Assembly: GCF_950295315.1 (NCBI RefSeq)
Contig: NC_080181.1
Location: 38,717,375 to 38,781,374 of the forward strand
Length of the DNA: 64,000 nt
Origin: Erinaceus europaeus
Lineage: Eukaryota; Chordata; Mammalia; Eulipotyphla; Erinaceidae
Direction of reading: 5' to 3'
Shown one piece after another: positions 23,060-33,310 of this stretch (the stretch's first letter is position 1; each line of letters begins with the position of its first letter). The position numbers were made by a program, and so were the translations under genes. The notes under the pieces were generated by a model. That model worked only from the letters and a program-made list of their open reading frames with translations, was not told where the DNA came from and did no database searches.

Positions 23060-24404
23060 GTAAGAAGATCTGAAAGGGAAACTAAAAGCAGGACCTGACC
23101 AAATTATAAGTAGGGCACCAAAGTAAGAACCCTGTGGTAAGGGGTAGACATGCAGTTTCCTAGGACAGTGGGGCGTGGGAGTGGGTGGGAGGGATGGGTC
23201 ACAGTCTTTTGGTGGTGGGAATGGTGTTTATGTACACTCCTAGTAAAATGTAGTCATATAAATCAGTAGTTAATTAATACGAGAGGGGGAAAATTAATTG
23301 TATGTCTCGAAGTTTTTCAAAACCAAACTGAATCTTTTCAATATATAGGCTGTGTAATTGATATTTAGACTCTCTCAAAGCCTAGACCAAGTAGATCAGA
23401 AGCAACCAATAGCACAGCTATATACAAGATACTGGATACTGTACAGCAAACTCTAACAAAAGGACTTTCAAAGTTAACCCAATTACCAAATAATGTGATG
23501 ATAACATTAAGTATCGATTGTCATTTTGAACCCTAAGACAGCAGGAACCTCACATCTCCACTATAGAGCCTCTACTTCCCCCAGTTCTGGAACCATTGGA
23601 TAGGGCCCACTTTCCCGTATGCATCTCCCAATCCAAACCAAATAATATTGCATCTGCCGATCACAACCTGACCAACACAATGATTGCCACCTCAACATGC
23701 TTGACTTCAGACTGTGTCCAGAGTCTTCACATGTGGAATGACAACCCTTCAGCTTCATTACTTGGGTGAGACCTTTCCTTTCATAGTACATTCTAATTCC
23801 ATGTCAGGTGGTTCACTTTCTAACAAAGTCCCAAAACTATATATACACCAGTTTCTATGAGAGAGAGCATATATTCACACATATCCGCAAACTACTGCAA
23901 AATATATACCTGAAAGCAGAAGTACACTAGAGTTTGCAGTGAGTACCCCCCTGACACTTCCTCTCCACTATTCCAAGCTTTGGGTCCAGGATTGCTCAAC
24001 AATTTGTTTGGCTTCGTATGTTAACTCTCTTTTCAGTCACCAGGTTCCAGATGTCATCAGGATGCCAGCCAGGCTTCCCTGGACTGAAGACCCCACCAAT
24101 GTGTCCTGGAGCTCAGCTTCCCCAGAGACCCACCCTACTAGGGAAAGAGAGAGGCAGACTGGGAGTATGGACCGACCAGTCAACGCCCATGTTCAGCGGA
24201 GAAGCAATTACAGAAGCCAGACCTTCTACCTTCTGCAACCCACAATGACCCTGGGTCCATGCTCCCAGAGGGATAGAGAATGGGAAAGCTATCAGGGGAG
24301 GGGGTGGGATACATGGAGATTGGGTGGTGGGAATTGTGTGGAATTGTACCCCTCCTACCCTATGGTTTTGTTAATTAATCCTTTCTTAAATAAAAAATAA
24401 AAAG
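23060..24404 (+). other. L1 type B 3'UTR (about 1.35 kb)
   Basis: It begins just after the ORF2 stop with the CAGTCTTTTGGTGGTGGGAA segment, passes through a unique-looking middle (for example TATTGCATCTGCCGATCACA near 23,648), and ends with a 350-base terminal module and an AATAAA-rich tail. Truncated copies of this end lie at 318-609, 51,410-52,076 and 55,440-56,930. The 153-codon frame inside it is repeat-borne. Confidence 0.9.
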
Positions 24405-24417
24405 AAAATATTTCAGA

Positions 24418-25263
24418 TATGCTTTCAGAGACATATGCACTGTCTATAGAAATACCTAAATATATAAATTCAGCCACTGAGACTGTTAGAAGAGTAAGTT
24501 ACAGAACAGAGAAACCAAAGTTGGAAGAAGCCAATATCAAGTGTCCACAGTTTCGTATTCTAAGGCTAATGGTTGAAGGGGCTCAGTGAACAATGGATGT
24601 GAGAGAAGTCTGGAAAGTCCCTGCAGTTGGGGGCTTGAAATGGATAAAGATTAGAGAAACCAAGAGAAGCCATAACCTTCAGGCCTGAATTGGGCAATGA
24701 GGATTATGCAAAGGTACCTTAGGGTTAGGCAAAGGCAAATCTAAAATAAGCAAACAATTCATTTCCAAGGGTGAGAACTCTTTCACCATGGCATTATGGA
24801 GATGAAAACATATTGGCACTACCGTGAAAGAGGCCCTGTTGTCAGCAGTGCTGCTATCCGTGCATTCAGGGTGGGAACTTGTTAGGGTCTTTCTTATCCA
24901 CAGAGACATTTCCAGCAAGAGCTCACTAAGCCTCAGTGAAGCTGGGCTTCTAGAAAGGCCCTGCGTTGTCATGGCAACCACTTCCCAGTGGACTCACAGC
25001 CATGTCTATCACCTGCCAACCCCAACTTCAATGGTTTAATTCCATCAATGTAAATTGATAGTGCTGTGAAACTTAGAAAATGCTGCAATTTGTGCCTTCA
25101 TTATCCAGTTTTTCTTGGAGTTGAAGGAGATTTTTTTTTTAAGTATTGTTTATTTTTTTAATTGACTTGCTTTATTTTAGAGGGAATACTACTCTAATCA
25201 AAACTTGGGACCTTCCACATGAGATTTGTGTGCTCTGTCACCTCCCTGGTAAAAATCTAGCTT
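24418..25263. other. Unique tract, no gene seen
   Basis: GC content is a little higher near 24,820-25,020. A 100-codon reverse frame overlaps a 71-codon forward frame; neither shows a domain. Exons of a spliced host gene cannot be excluded by eye, but no splice-bounded pattern stood out. Confidence 0.4.
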
Positions 25264-25515
25264 TTAAAAAACTATCACATTTTGAGAAATAAGAACAGAA
25301 AAGGAAACACAATGCGTAACTTGCACTAGGTTTTGTGTTTTGCACCAAAGTAAAGGACTCTGAGGGAGGGGGGTGCTTTCAGACCCTGGTGCATGATGGT
25401 GGAAGAGGACCCAGGTTGGGGGGTGAAAGTGTTTTGCAGAAAATTGAGAAATTCTACACATGTACCAACAACTGTATTTATTGTAAACCATGAGTCCCCC
25501 CCCCAATTAAAAGAA
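25264..25515 (+). mobile_element. L1 3' end, type A 3'UTR
   Basis: GGTTTTGTGTTTTGCACCAAA, GGTGCATGATGGTGGAAGAG and CACATGTACCAACAACTGTA are diagnostic of the short type A 3'UTR, ending CCCAATTAAAAGAAAG. Confidence 0.85.
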
Positions 25516-25585
25516 AGCAAATCTATTCATTCTTTATTCATTTATCCTTCAACTTGTTCCTCTAAGAATTTATGAAGTCTCAGGA

Positions 25586-25863
25586 GTCGGGCTGTAGCGC
25601 AGCGGGTTAAGCGCAGGTGGCGCAAAGCACAAGGACCGGCATAAGCATCCCGGTTCGAACCCCGGCTCCCCACCTGCAGGGGAGTCGCTTCACAGGCGGT
25701 GAAGCAGGTCTGCAGGTGTCTTTCTCTCCTCCTCTCTGTCTTCCCCTCCTCTCTCCATTTCTCTCTGTCCTATCCAACAACGACAACAACAATAATAACT
25801 ACAACAATAAAACAACAAGGGCAACAAAAGGGAATAAATAAATAAAATAAATATTAAAAAAAA
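25586..25863 (+). repeat. Type 2 tRNA-derived SINE, near consensus, perfect 22-bp TSD
   Basis: Probably the best-preserved SINE in the window. The A-box region GTAGCGCAGCGGGTTAAGCG and B box CCGGTTCGAACCCC look intact enough for RNA polymerase III. A perfect 22-bp direct repeat at 25,564-25,585 and 25,864-25,885 (starting AAGAATTTATGAAG) flanks it, implying a recent insertion. Confidence 0.97.
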
Positions 25864-25885
25864 AAGAATTTATGAAGTCTCAGGA

Positions 25886-26298
25886 AACTTTGGTGTCCAA
25901 ACACTGATGTGAAATTGACTCCTTTCCACCAAGGGTGACTCTCAAGAGTGGGTCTGATAACTAAGGGGTAGCTTTGCTGTTGGCATTTCAGTGTTTAAAG
26001 ATCCCCCAAGCCCTGGACCTTGAGGCTGAGTCCTTCGTCTTAGAATTCTGTCTTGGCATACTGTATCTACTTCACCATGTGAGGCTGGTTCCACCCACTG
26101 CCATTTTTCCTTCACCTGATCAGTACAAATCCCTGAGCAACAACACCAACTCCTAGCGCCAAGAACAGTGTGACAGTGCCTCTCAGTGGGGCCAGTAGTG
26201 GGTTCATGTCTCCAATTCCATCCAGTGAGGAGCTGTGGTGGATGGTGCTTTGCAGCAAAGCAATTTGCTTCACAGTGTTGATCTTTGTTCAGGGTCAA
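25886..26298. other. Unique tract, no gene seen
   Basis: Relatively GC-rich for the window. A 118-codon reverse frame at 25,942-26,298 shows no domain I recognise and overlaps a forward frame. Confidence 0.35.
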
Positions 26299-26310
26299 TT
26301 ATTATTATTA

Positions 26311-26341
<31 letters not shown>

Positions 26342-26345
26342 TTTT
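26299..26345. repeat. (ATT)n / (ATTT)n microsatellite
   Basis: About 28 bases of ATT repeats followed by TTTATTTATTTATTT, at the tail end of the adjoining reverse SINE. Confidence 0.9.
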
Positions 26346-26460
26346 TAACAGGAGTCTGGCTATGGTGGTTCTGAGGACTGAATCTGAAATTCTTGGTGTC
26401 TCAGGCATGAAAGTCTTTCTGCATAACCACTATGCTATCTCTCCAGTCTTCAGGACCGTT
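26346..26460 (-). repeat. Short tRNA-like SINE (type 3), reverse
   Basis: The plus strand reads CTTGGTGTCTCAGGCATGAAAG, CTGCATAACCACTATGCTAT, CTCTCCAGTC, the reverse complement of the type 3 head. Confidence 0.75.
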
Positions 26461-26936
26461 CTTCCACCTCTCAGATCACAGATAGAAGGTGACATTGTGT
26501 TCTGACACCTTGGAGCTCAGGTTATTGTCTTCTTATGGAGGCATCAGGTAAGACGCTCCTGGTACTGATAGGCAGGAACCAGGCATATACTTCCATATCT
26601 CCATGAGGGGGTTGTTTTTTAAGATTCCCTTTTGCCTAAGAAAAACTGATTTAAATTAAAGACAGAGTCAGGACTTGAAATTACATAGTTCAAGTGTCCA
26701 AGCTGCTTGTCATTGCTTCCCTTCAAGGTTCTGTGACCAACACATGCAAGCTGCGATGTGATCTTGAATGTCAGAAGGGAAGGATGGATACAATGGAGGT
26801 ACATCAAGGGTCTCTAGAGGTAGCGTGGGCAGTGTATGGAGGGGCCAGGGCATTTTCTTCATCCTCACATTCCTTTCTAGTGTAGATTTCCTGTGAGTCC
26901 TTTATTTGTTTATAATACATATATAAATGCTTGCTT
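26461..26936. other. Unique tract, no gene seen
   Basis: No supported repeat or coding frame. Confidence 0.4.
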
Positions 26937-26937
26937 A

Positions 26938-27214
26938 GGGAGCCAGATGGTGGTGCACACACTTAATTGTGTACTTAAGCACAGGGGCCCATGCAGGAAC
27001 CCAAGCTTGAGGCTCCCCCAACCCCATTGCCTCACTCCACTCCCCATCTGCAGGTGGGAATGCTTCACAAGTTGCGGTTGTCTGTCTTTCTCTCAATTCC
27101 TCTCTGTTTTATTGAATAAAATACAAAGAAGGAAAAAAATAGAAAAGGAAAGGAAAAAATGGCTGCCAGGAGTGGTGGATTCGTAGTGCCGACACCACCA
27201 TCAAGTGGAGACAA

Positions 27215-27245
<31 letters not shown>

Positions 27246-27250
27246 ATACA
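26938..27250 (+). repeat. tRNA-derived SINE with AAAT microsatellite tail
   Basis: GGGAGCCAGATGGTGGTGCAC head, CCATCTGCAGGTGGGAATGC, pyrimidine body, GGAGTGGTGGATTCGTAGTG middle and an (AAAT)n tail of about 35 bases at 27,215-27,250. Confidence 0.85.
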
Positions 27251-27322
27251 TGCCTGCTTAAAATAATAAATTCTAGATATGTGAAAAATTTTATGTAAAA
27301 AACAAAGTTATAATAAAGGATG

Positions 27323-27329
<7 letters not shown>

Positions 27330-27353
<24 letters not shown>

Positions 27354-27356
27354 TAT
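27330..27356. repeat. (AC)n microsatellite
   Basis: About 11 AC units next to an (AT)n run. Confidence 0.9.
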
Positions 27357-27432
27357 ACATGTATATAATGTGTAAGGATCCCATAAATTTTAAGCTGACT
27401 ACAGATAAAAAAAATTTTTTTTGATTCCGGAA

Positions 27433-27625
27433 CCAAGTGGTAGCCTACCTATTTGAGTGAGTGCACTCATTCCAGCGTGCAAGGTCTCAGGTTTCAGGCC
27501 TGGTCACCAGCTGTGGGAGATGATCCACTAGAGGTGAAGCAGTGACACAGGTGTCTCTCTTTCTGTCTTCCTCTCTAATTCCCCTTCCCCTCTCAGTTTC
27601 ACTCTGTCCTATTAAGTTCCTTAAT
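27433..27625 (+). repeat. tRNA-derived SINE, diverged
   Basis: CAAGTGGTAGCCTACCTATTT head, CAGGTGTCTCTCTTTCTGTC and CTCTCAGTTTCACTCTGTCC body; no clear tail. Confidence 0.65.
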
Positions 27626-27714
27626 TAAAACAATTGATTCTTTGGAAGATGAACAATATTTGAATCACTCAGGTTGACATCAGCCCTGAAACAACTACCA
27701 TTCTTTAAAAAAAA

Positions 27715-27800
27715 AAAGGTGCATTTATTTATTTTTCAGATAGAGACAGTGACAGAGATACCAAAGCACTAAAACTTTCTCCACTGTGGTTTGGGCTATG
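27715..27800 (-). repeat. SINE fragment, reverse
   Basis: Only the tail and body portion (ATTTATTTATTTTTCAGATAG, AGAGACAGTGACAGAGATAC) remains. Confidence 0.55.
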
Positions 27801-27864
27801 CCATAACTACCATTTTTCTGTAATTAATATGAGGGAAGATTCTAGGGCTGGTAATATAGTTCAC

Positions 27865-28065
27865 AGGGCTGGTAATATAGTTCACAGTGGTGGCACAGCT
27901 GGTTGAGTGCACTGTTACAATGAACAAGGACCTGAGTTCAAGCCCCTAGTCCCCACCTGCAGGGGGAAAGTTTCACGAGTGGTGAAACAGGTCTCTGTCT
28001 CTCTCTCTCACCTCCTTTCCTCTGGATTTCTGACTGTCTCTATCAAATAAATAAAGATAATACAA
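27865..28065 (+). repeat. tRNA-derived SINE preceded by a 21-bp tandem duplication
   Basis: A GGGCTGGTAATATAGTTCACA unit is repeated at about 27,845-27,886, then the SINE continues GTGGTGGCACAGCTGGTTGA, TTCAAGCCCCTAGTCCCCAC and an AAATAAATAAAG tail. Confidence 0.85.
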
Positions 28066-28157
28066 AAAAATTTTAAAAGGTACAGTAGAAGGTAATATAG
28101 TAGAAGGTAATATAATGTACCTGGTTCAGTATCATGCACACAACCCAAGTTCCCACC

Positions 28158-28432
28158 ATCTAGCGAGTTAAATGCAGGTGGCCAAAGACTGGTGTAAGGA
28201 TCCCGGTTCGAGCCCCTGGCTCCCTACATGCAGGGAAATTGCTTTACAAGCGGTGAAGCATGTCTGTCTGCAGGTGTCTATCTTTTTCTCCCCCTCTCTA
28301 TCTTCCCCTCCTCTCTCCATATCTCTCTGTCCTGTCCAATGATGACATTATTAACAACAACAATAATAACTACAACAATAAAACAAGAAGGGCAACAAAA
28401 GGGAATAAGTAAATAAATAAAGATTTTAAAGA
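28158..28432 (+). repeat. Type 2 tRNA-derived SINE
   Basis: GCGAGTTAAATGCAGGTGGCC head lacking the first bases, CCGGTTCGAGCCCCTGGCTC B box, CTCTCTGTCCTGTCCAATGA and CAACAAAAGGGAATAAGTAA tail. Confidence 0.85.
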
Positions 28433-28439
28433 AAAGAAA

Positions 28440-29022
28440 AAATGTAAAGAAGGTCTGCAACATTGGTATTTACGAACACTCATTATGCATATTTCATATG
28501 TGTTAGTTTTATATCCTAAAATAAATCAGATACTAAAAGATGCCTGAAAGCAGTTTAATTTATTAACTTCTAAATATAAGCATTAATTCACTGTAAACAT
28601 TAGGGAGAAAGATAAGAATGTGGAAAGTAAGGCATCTAATTTTTCCTTCTATCCTAAAATAGTTGTTGGAAAGATGAAGAGAGGACATATTTAGCTAAGC
28701 ATAAGTGTAAAATTATAGCATTGGGTGAATAAATAATTTTATTCTGTCAGCAAGCTTCCACAGCTGGGATTCACATTCTTGACTCTATAATTCTCCATCT
28801 TAAAACCAATCACAACGAATACACACTGATCTGAGCACAGTTTTTAAAGATAAAGGCCTAATTGAATATTGCAGTGTGCATCTAAAAGTTCTCAAAAATG
28901 TGATTTAAATCCTTATTCTAACTTGAAGATAAGGATTTCCTTGTGCTCCATTAAGAACAGGTGACAGTTCCTGCCTAGCTTCATTGCACTCATTGCAATT
29001 GCTTTAAAAAAAATCAATTTGT
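28440..29022. other. Unique AT-rich tract, no gene seen
   Basis: No repeat or coding frame recognised. Confidence 0.4.
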
Positions 29023-29024
29023 TG

Positions 29025-29242
29025 GGGTCCAGTAGTGGATCATTTGGTAAAATGCACACATTACCATGTGCAAGGACCAGGGTTTGAGCCTCTGGTTACC
29101 TTATGAGAGTGTCAAATGGGGATAGGATGGGTAGTTATATTACCAGTGGAATAGTTTCCCCTCTCTTTTCCTCTCTCCCTCTGTACATCTCTCTGTCTCT
29201 CCATACTATGCATCTGCCCCCTCAAAAGAAAAAAAAAAAAAG
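29025..29242 (+). repeat. tRNA-derived SINE, diverged
   Basis: GGGGTCCAGTAGTGGATCATT head, GGACCAGGGTTTGAGCCTCT B box, CTCTCTCCCTCTGTACATCT body and poly(A). Confidence 0.8.
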
Positions 29243-29529
29243 ACTTCCAGAAAGTTGTCAAGTTATTCAGGCACAGAGCTATCGCAATAACTCTGATAGT
29301 AAAACAAACAAATAAACAATTTGGCTTCTCCCACAAACTGTATTCCAAAATTAGTTGTAAATTCCTCTATAATAGTTCTGTAATGTAGTAAACTTGTTTG
29401 TTGCAACTTTCTTCCTTCCATTCCCTTCCCTTCCCCTTCTCTTTCCTTCCCTTCTCATCTTTTCTCTTCTTTCAACTTCATCACTGGGGCTTCATTGATA
29501 CAGGCCAATTTTTTTTTTTCACTTAGAAA

Positions 29530-29640
29530 GAGAGAAACATAACTTGGAGTTCTGGGGGTAGGAATTTTGTGGAACGCTACCCTTCTTATCCTACGGTCTT
29601 GTCAATATTTCAATTTTATAAATAAATTTTTAGAAAAAGA
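29530..29640 (+). mobile_element. L1 3' terminal fragment
   Basis: GGAGTTCTGGGGGTAGGAATT, CTTATCCTACGGTCTTGTCA and AATAAATTTTTAG form the last 100 bases of the L1 3' module. The following purine run at 29,640-29,670 is probably its expanded tail. Confidence 0.75.
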
Positions 29641-29824
29641 CAAAAAAGAAAAGAGAGAGAGAAGGAGAGCAGAAAAAACACCACTGTACAAAAATCCCCA
29701 CTGTGGTGAGGGGTGTGCTTAAAACTGGGTTACATGCATGGCAGACCAGGAACTAACCCCCTAGGTGAGATTATGTCTTAAAATATACTGACTTTCTTAA
29801 AGACCTTTCCTTATAATTATTGCC

Positions 29825-30733
29825 TTCTAATAACAACTTTGAGGTGTGTATGATTAATATAAAATGATATAGCAGTTGTATAATAGCTTTACTTACAGTA
29901 CTTTACACATAAATCATTTTAAACACTCATTTCCTAATGTGCACATAATATATGTCAAACATATTTTACTAACCATTGTGTGTGTGCATAAGCTGTGATT
30001 TATAATCTATTTATTGTCTCATTTGCTATTTGTTCTCAAGGAGTTTTTATATTTTTTTCAGTTGGTTTGACTTGAAAGGATTAATGTAAAAACAATTTAG
30101 GGAAAACATTAAAATAATTTTGCAGTTAGTTATCTTTGTCTCCACAACAAGTAGTAATAAACAAGAAGCAAAGAATGATCATCCTAAGTGGGGGTATTTG
30201 TTAAAACCAAATATATCATTTGTAACTGGACCTGCAAGATTAAACTTTGAGTAGTAGATAATGAGAAAGAGCAGTTTGATTTCATTTTATTATGTGAAGG
30301 CATAAAATTTGTTGTTTTCTTTGCCTTCAGATACATGATTCATGATGAAATTCCAAGTCCATGACCAAACTGGTGCTTGAGGGAAGAAGAAAACTGAAAG
30401 CTGTTACATGTACACAATATCTTCTCTGTATAGGACTCAAAGCAAATAACCCAAAAGTCATTCCTTTCTCATTCATGTTCAAGAGTGTGAGAAACTTGAA
30501 GAATACCGGACTATCTTACACTTTCCATACCCTTCAAATTCATGAATTTAGCTCACTTCCTCATTCAGTGTAAATTAATATTGTAACATAAAGATGTTTA
30601 ATTGACTATATATGCTCAGAGAATCATGCTGATCAAAAAAAGAGAGAAGAAAAAAAGCTAGTCAAACAGTAATATTGTGAGAAGTAGTTGTAAATCCCCA
30701 ATGCTTCTAATGTGAAGAAAAATCTTAGCAGGG
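29825..30733. other. Unique AT-rich tract, no gene seen
   Basis: No recognisable repeat. The 70-codon frame at 30,361-30,573 shows no domain. Confidence 0.4.
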
Positions 30734-30734
30734 A

Positions 30735-31009
30735 TGAGGTGTTGGATACACCTAGTTAAACACACATAATATTAAGCACAAGGAGCCAAGCCCCCCACTC
30801 CCCACCTGTAGGGGGGACAGTTCATGAGTGGTAAAGCAGGTCTACAGGTGTCTTTTTCTCTCTCCCTATCTCCCCTTTCCTCCTCAATTTCTCTCTGTCC
30901 TATCCAATAAGCTGGAAGGAAAAAAAAAAAAAAAGGCCACCAGGAGCAGTGGATTCCTAATGCTGGGGCCAAGCCTCAGTAATAAACCTGGAGGCAAAAA
31001 AAAAAAAAA
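30735..31009 (+). repeat. tRNA-derived SINE, long subtype
   Basis: GGGATGAGGTGTTGGATACAC head, CCCCACCTGTAGGGGGGACAG, CTCTCTGTCCTATCCAATAAG, GCCACCAGGAGCAGTGGATTC and GGAGGC followed by poly(A). Confidence 0.85.
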
Positions 31010-31192
31010 AAAAAAGAAGAGAAAGAAGGAGAAGGAGGATGAGAAAAAGGAGAAGAAGGAGGAGGAGGAGAAGGAGGAGGAGGAGAAGGAGAAAGAGGAG
31101 AAGGAGAAGAAGGAGAAGAAAAGGAGGAGGAGAAGGAAGAGGAGGAGGAGGAAGAGGAGAAGGAGAGAGAAGGAAAAGAAAGAAAAGAGAAA
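31010..31192. repeat. Pure purine (GAA/GGA) tract, about 180 bp
   Basis: An almost uninterrupted A/G strand of GAA, GGA and GAGGAG triplets grown from the poly(A) of the SINE before it. The lysine/glutamate-rich forward frame and the phenylalanine/serine-rich reverse frame across it are composition artefacts. Confidence 0.95.
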
Positions 31193-31456
31193 AATCTCAG
31201 CTAGGATAGCCAGAGTGTAATGGTCTTTAACTAAGACAAATCTATACATTCAATAGATAGTATTCCCATGTCTTTATATATAATCCAGTCTGATTTTTGT
31301 GGCCATGTAATGTCATTTTACTGTCATATTTTATTAAATAAGCCTGTCTTACTTGGAAACAAAATGAATAAATTATAATCTTTAATGGAGATTTATGAAA
31401 CAAAATAAAAATACTGATTCTGGTTTTCTGTCTATTTCTCATTAAAAATTACATAG

Positions 31457-32358
31457 GTATTGTGTCCAGGCAGGGCTATGTTTCTATCCTCTCCTCTCCC
31501 AGGTCTGCTAGGAAGACCAAAGGATACCACCTGGGACTGCAAAAAGGCAGGGCTAGAATGGTCTTCAGGAACCCACCAAACCACCTGTGAGTACAAACAT
31601 GTGTGGCACATGGACAGGGAGGAGCCTAAGGAGAGACTGAGTGGCTGGTAACAGTCAGGCAGTTTACCAGTTGAGGCACCATCTCAAGTCTGCTTTAACA
31701 ACAAAAAGACTGCTGAAGGGAGGAAAAGATTTACCAAATGCAACTGGGGGTCTCTATTGTTACTGCCCTCAGAAGCTGGAGTGGCAGGGGGAGGCCCTGT
31801 GCTGGCATCTGGGAACAGAGAACTGACCAGGAAATTCAGAAGAAAAGCTACAACTTGGTGGCCTAGCAGTGGGGCTGTACAATGGGAGCCTTTCTACATT
31901 GTTATCCTGAGGAGAACATGGTGAATAATTGCCTCAGAACCTGAGGACTACAAATGGGACTTGTTTAGAAACACAGGGCCCAGCAGTACTGCCTAGCTTG
32001 GCAGAGAAGCTGAACTGAGCCTGGAACTATGGGTCCTTGGGGTGTGAGAGTCTCTTTGCATAACCACTGTGCTATCTCTCCCTCACCCTGCTTTATCTCT
32101 TGGTCAGGAATGAGTGATTAAGCTAAGAAGCCTATTTAAAATTTAAAAGCCCTCAGGCTTCCATAGTCTAAGGGAAGAAAAAGAACAAATGAGGCTTTTA
32201 ATAGCCTCTGTACTTCAATTCAGGGATTTAAATAATATTGAAACAACTGTTAATTTCCACAACTTTAACTACCTTACTCAGACACAAGTTAATCTATGCA
32301 AGAATGATCAGTAATTTGAAAAGTACTGAGAGAGGGACCTCATAACATACTATATATA
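31457..32358 (+). mobile_element. L1 5'UTR of the composite L1 (31,457-37,345)
   Basis: About 900 bases lie between unique AT-rich DNA and the ORF1 start at 32,359. This GC-richer segment (TGTCCAGGCAGGGCTATGTT onward) is absent from the truncated L1 at 18,858, so assignment rests on position and on continuity with ORF1. A type 3 SINE fragment (GAGTCTCTTTGCATAACCAC, reverse) sits at 32,040-32,095. No TSD was identified for the whole L1, and the 5' boundary is approximate. Confidence 0.65.
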
Positions 32359-33018
32359 ATGGTTAAACCAACAAGAAGAAATATTGGAGAAATGAACCAG
32401 AAGAGTCCAGCTAAAAGGCCCTCAAAGGTTGAACCACAGAATAGTAAGGTCAACATCAAAGTGCTTGTTAAGGAAATAGTCTCAGGAGTAAGTAAAGAGT
32501 TTGAAAGAATTTTCATCAGAAATGCAGAAATAACAAATGAGACCCTGGAAGAAAACACTCTCTTAAGTTTATTAGAGAGCTGAAAGCTGAAATAGCTGAG
32601 CTAAGAACACAACTATCTGAACAAGCTAAAACGGTATAAAAAGAGGGTAACAAAAGAGATGAACTACAGAAAACAGTAGTGGAGAGAGAACAGAATTAAT
32701 GAGGCTAAAGACAAAATTAGCAAGATTGAGGACAAATTACAGACAACTAAAAAAGAAGTCAGAGATCTCAAAGAGATTAAGAGATACTCAGAACAACAAC
32801 AGAGACATATGGGATGATTTCAAAAGAAATAATATACGCATTAGTGGCTTACCAGAGGAAGAAAGAGAGGGAGGAGAAAAAAATCATTCTCCAGGACATA
32901 ATGACTTCTCTAATCTAGACAACATAAAAGACATAAAGGTTCAAGAAGCCCAGAGGGTCCAAAACAGAATTAACCCAGACATAAAGACACCAAGACACAT
33001 CATATTTGGAATGGAAAG
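32359..33018 (+). pseudogene. L1 ORF1 N-terminal and middle part, interrupted by an LTR
   Basis: The ATG at 32,359 opens 74 codons (MVKPTRRNIGEMNQKSPAKR start), then the frame is broken near 32,580. Readable pieces continue as KLRTNYRQLKK and KRLRDTQNNNRDIWDDFKRNN, a heptad-like coiled-coil segment, and then the DIKVQEAQRVQNRINPD block of the RNA-binding domain. The L1 text stops exactly at 33,018, where an LTR begins. The same region is present again at 35,322-35,607. Confidence 0.85.
32734..33018 (+). repeat. 285-bp direct repeat of L1 ORF1, left copy
   Basis: Aligns with 35,322-35,607 by eye with about five substitutions, one 2-bp and one 1-bp indel. The two copies flank the whole LTR/retrovirus insert. 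Both seem to share a frame break in the ATGACTTCTCTAATCTAGAC stretch, suggesting duplication of one L1 copy rather than two independent L1s. Confidence 0.9.
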
Positions 33019-33308
33019 TGTTGTATGCTTTACATTGGTTTGGTCTAGCTCTCCCCCTGCCAGGAAAATTGGTTTAGTCCTGCTAGTTTCACGGGCCCGC
33101 TTGTCCCCGCCCCAAAGAACCCGGACAGAGTTCGAGACTTCTTGGCGCCGCCATGTGAGAAGGATGCAGGAGAGTTCTGTTTGGTGATTAGTTTGGGTTA
33201 GTTTATGAATCATTGTTCGTGAATAAAGAAATACAGCTTCTCGGCCCAGCCGCGTGTCTCTGGTTGTCTCTGTTACCCGCCCGTGAAGCCAGCCCGGATA
33301 AAACAACA
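33019..33308 (+). mobile_element. Endogenous retrovirus LTR, plus orientation
   Basis: Starts TGTTGTATGC and ends AAACAACA, with the TG...CA ends of an LTR. It is closely related to the solo LTR at 39,846-40,187 (shared GTTCTGTTTGGTGATTAGTT and GAATAAAGAAATACAGCTTC). A polyadenylation signal AATAAA is at 33,222-33,227 and CCCGCCCC-type GC boxes lie upstream. No matching 6-bp repeat is found at its right end, so this is not a simple solo insertion. Confidence 0.9.
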
Positions 33309-33310
33309 CA

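Larger units (their letters stand above)
18858..24404 (+). mobile_element. 5'-truncated L1 retrotransposon with 13-bp TSD (5.5 kb)
   Basis: Perfect repeats AAAATATTTCAGA at 18,845-18,857 and 24,405-24,417 bound the element. It contains the C-terminal third of ORF1, a spacer of about 70 bases, ORF2 broken by several frameshifts and stops, a 3'UTR of about 1.35 kb (type B) and an AAATAAAAAATAAAAAG tail. The TSD proves that the long 3'UTR belongs to the L1, which explains the many short 3'-module copies in the window as truncated L1 insertions. Confidence 0.95.

Noticed and set aside
23939..24400. 153-codon forward frame
   Set aside because: Lies within the L1 3'UTR; the same peptide segment recurs at 371-580 and 51,731-52,045 because those are copies of that UTR.
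25586..25700. tRNA gene, from intact A- and B-box-like sequence
   Set aside because: The head is followed by a SINE body and A-rich tail and flanked by a TSD; a full cloverleaf was not found.
30828..31249. 130-codon Lys/Glu-rich forward frame and 121-codon Phe/Ser-rich reverse frame
   Set aside because: Both lie on a SINE plus a pure purine tract; low-complexity sequence stays open by composition.
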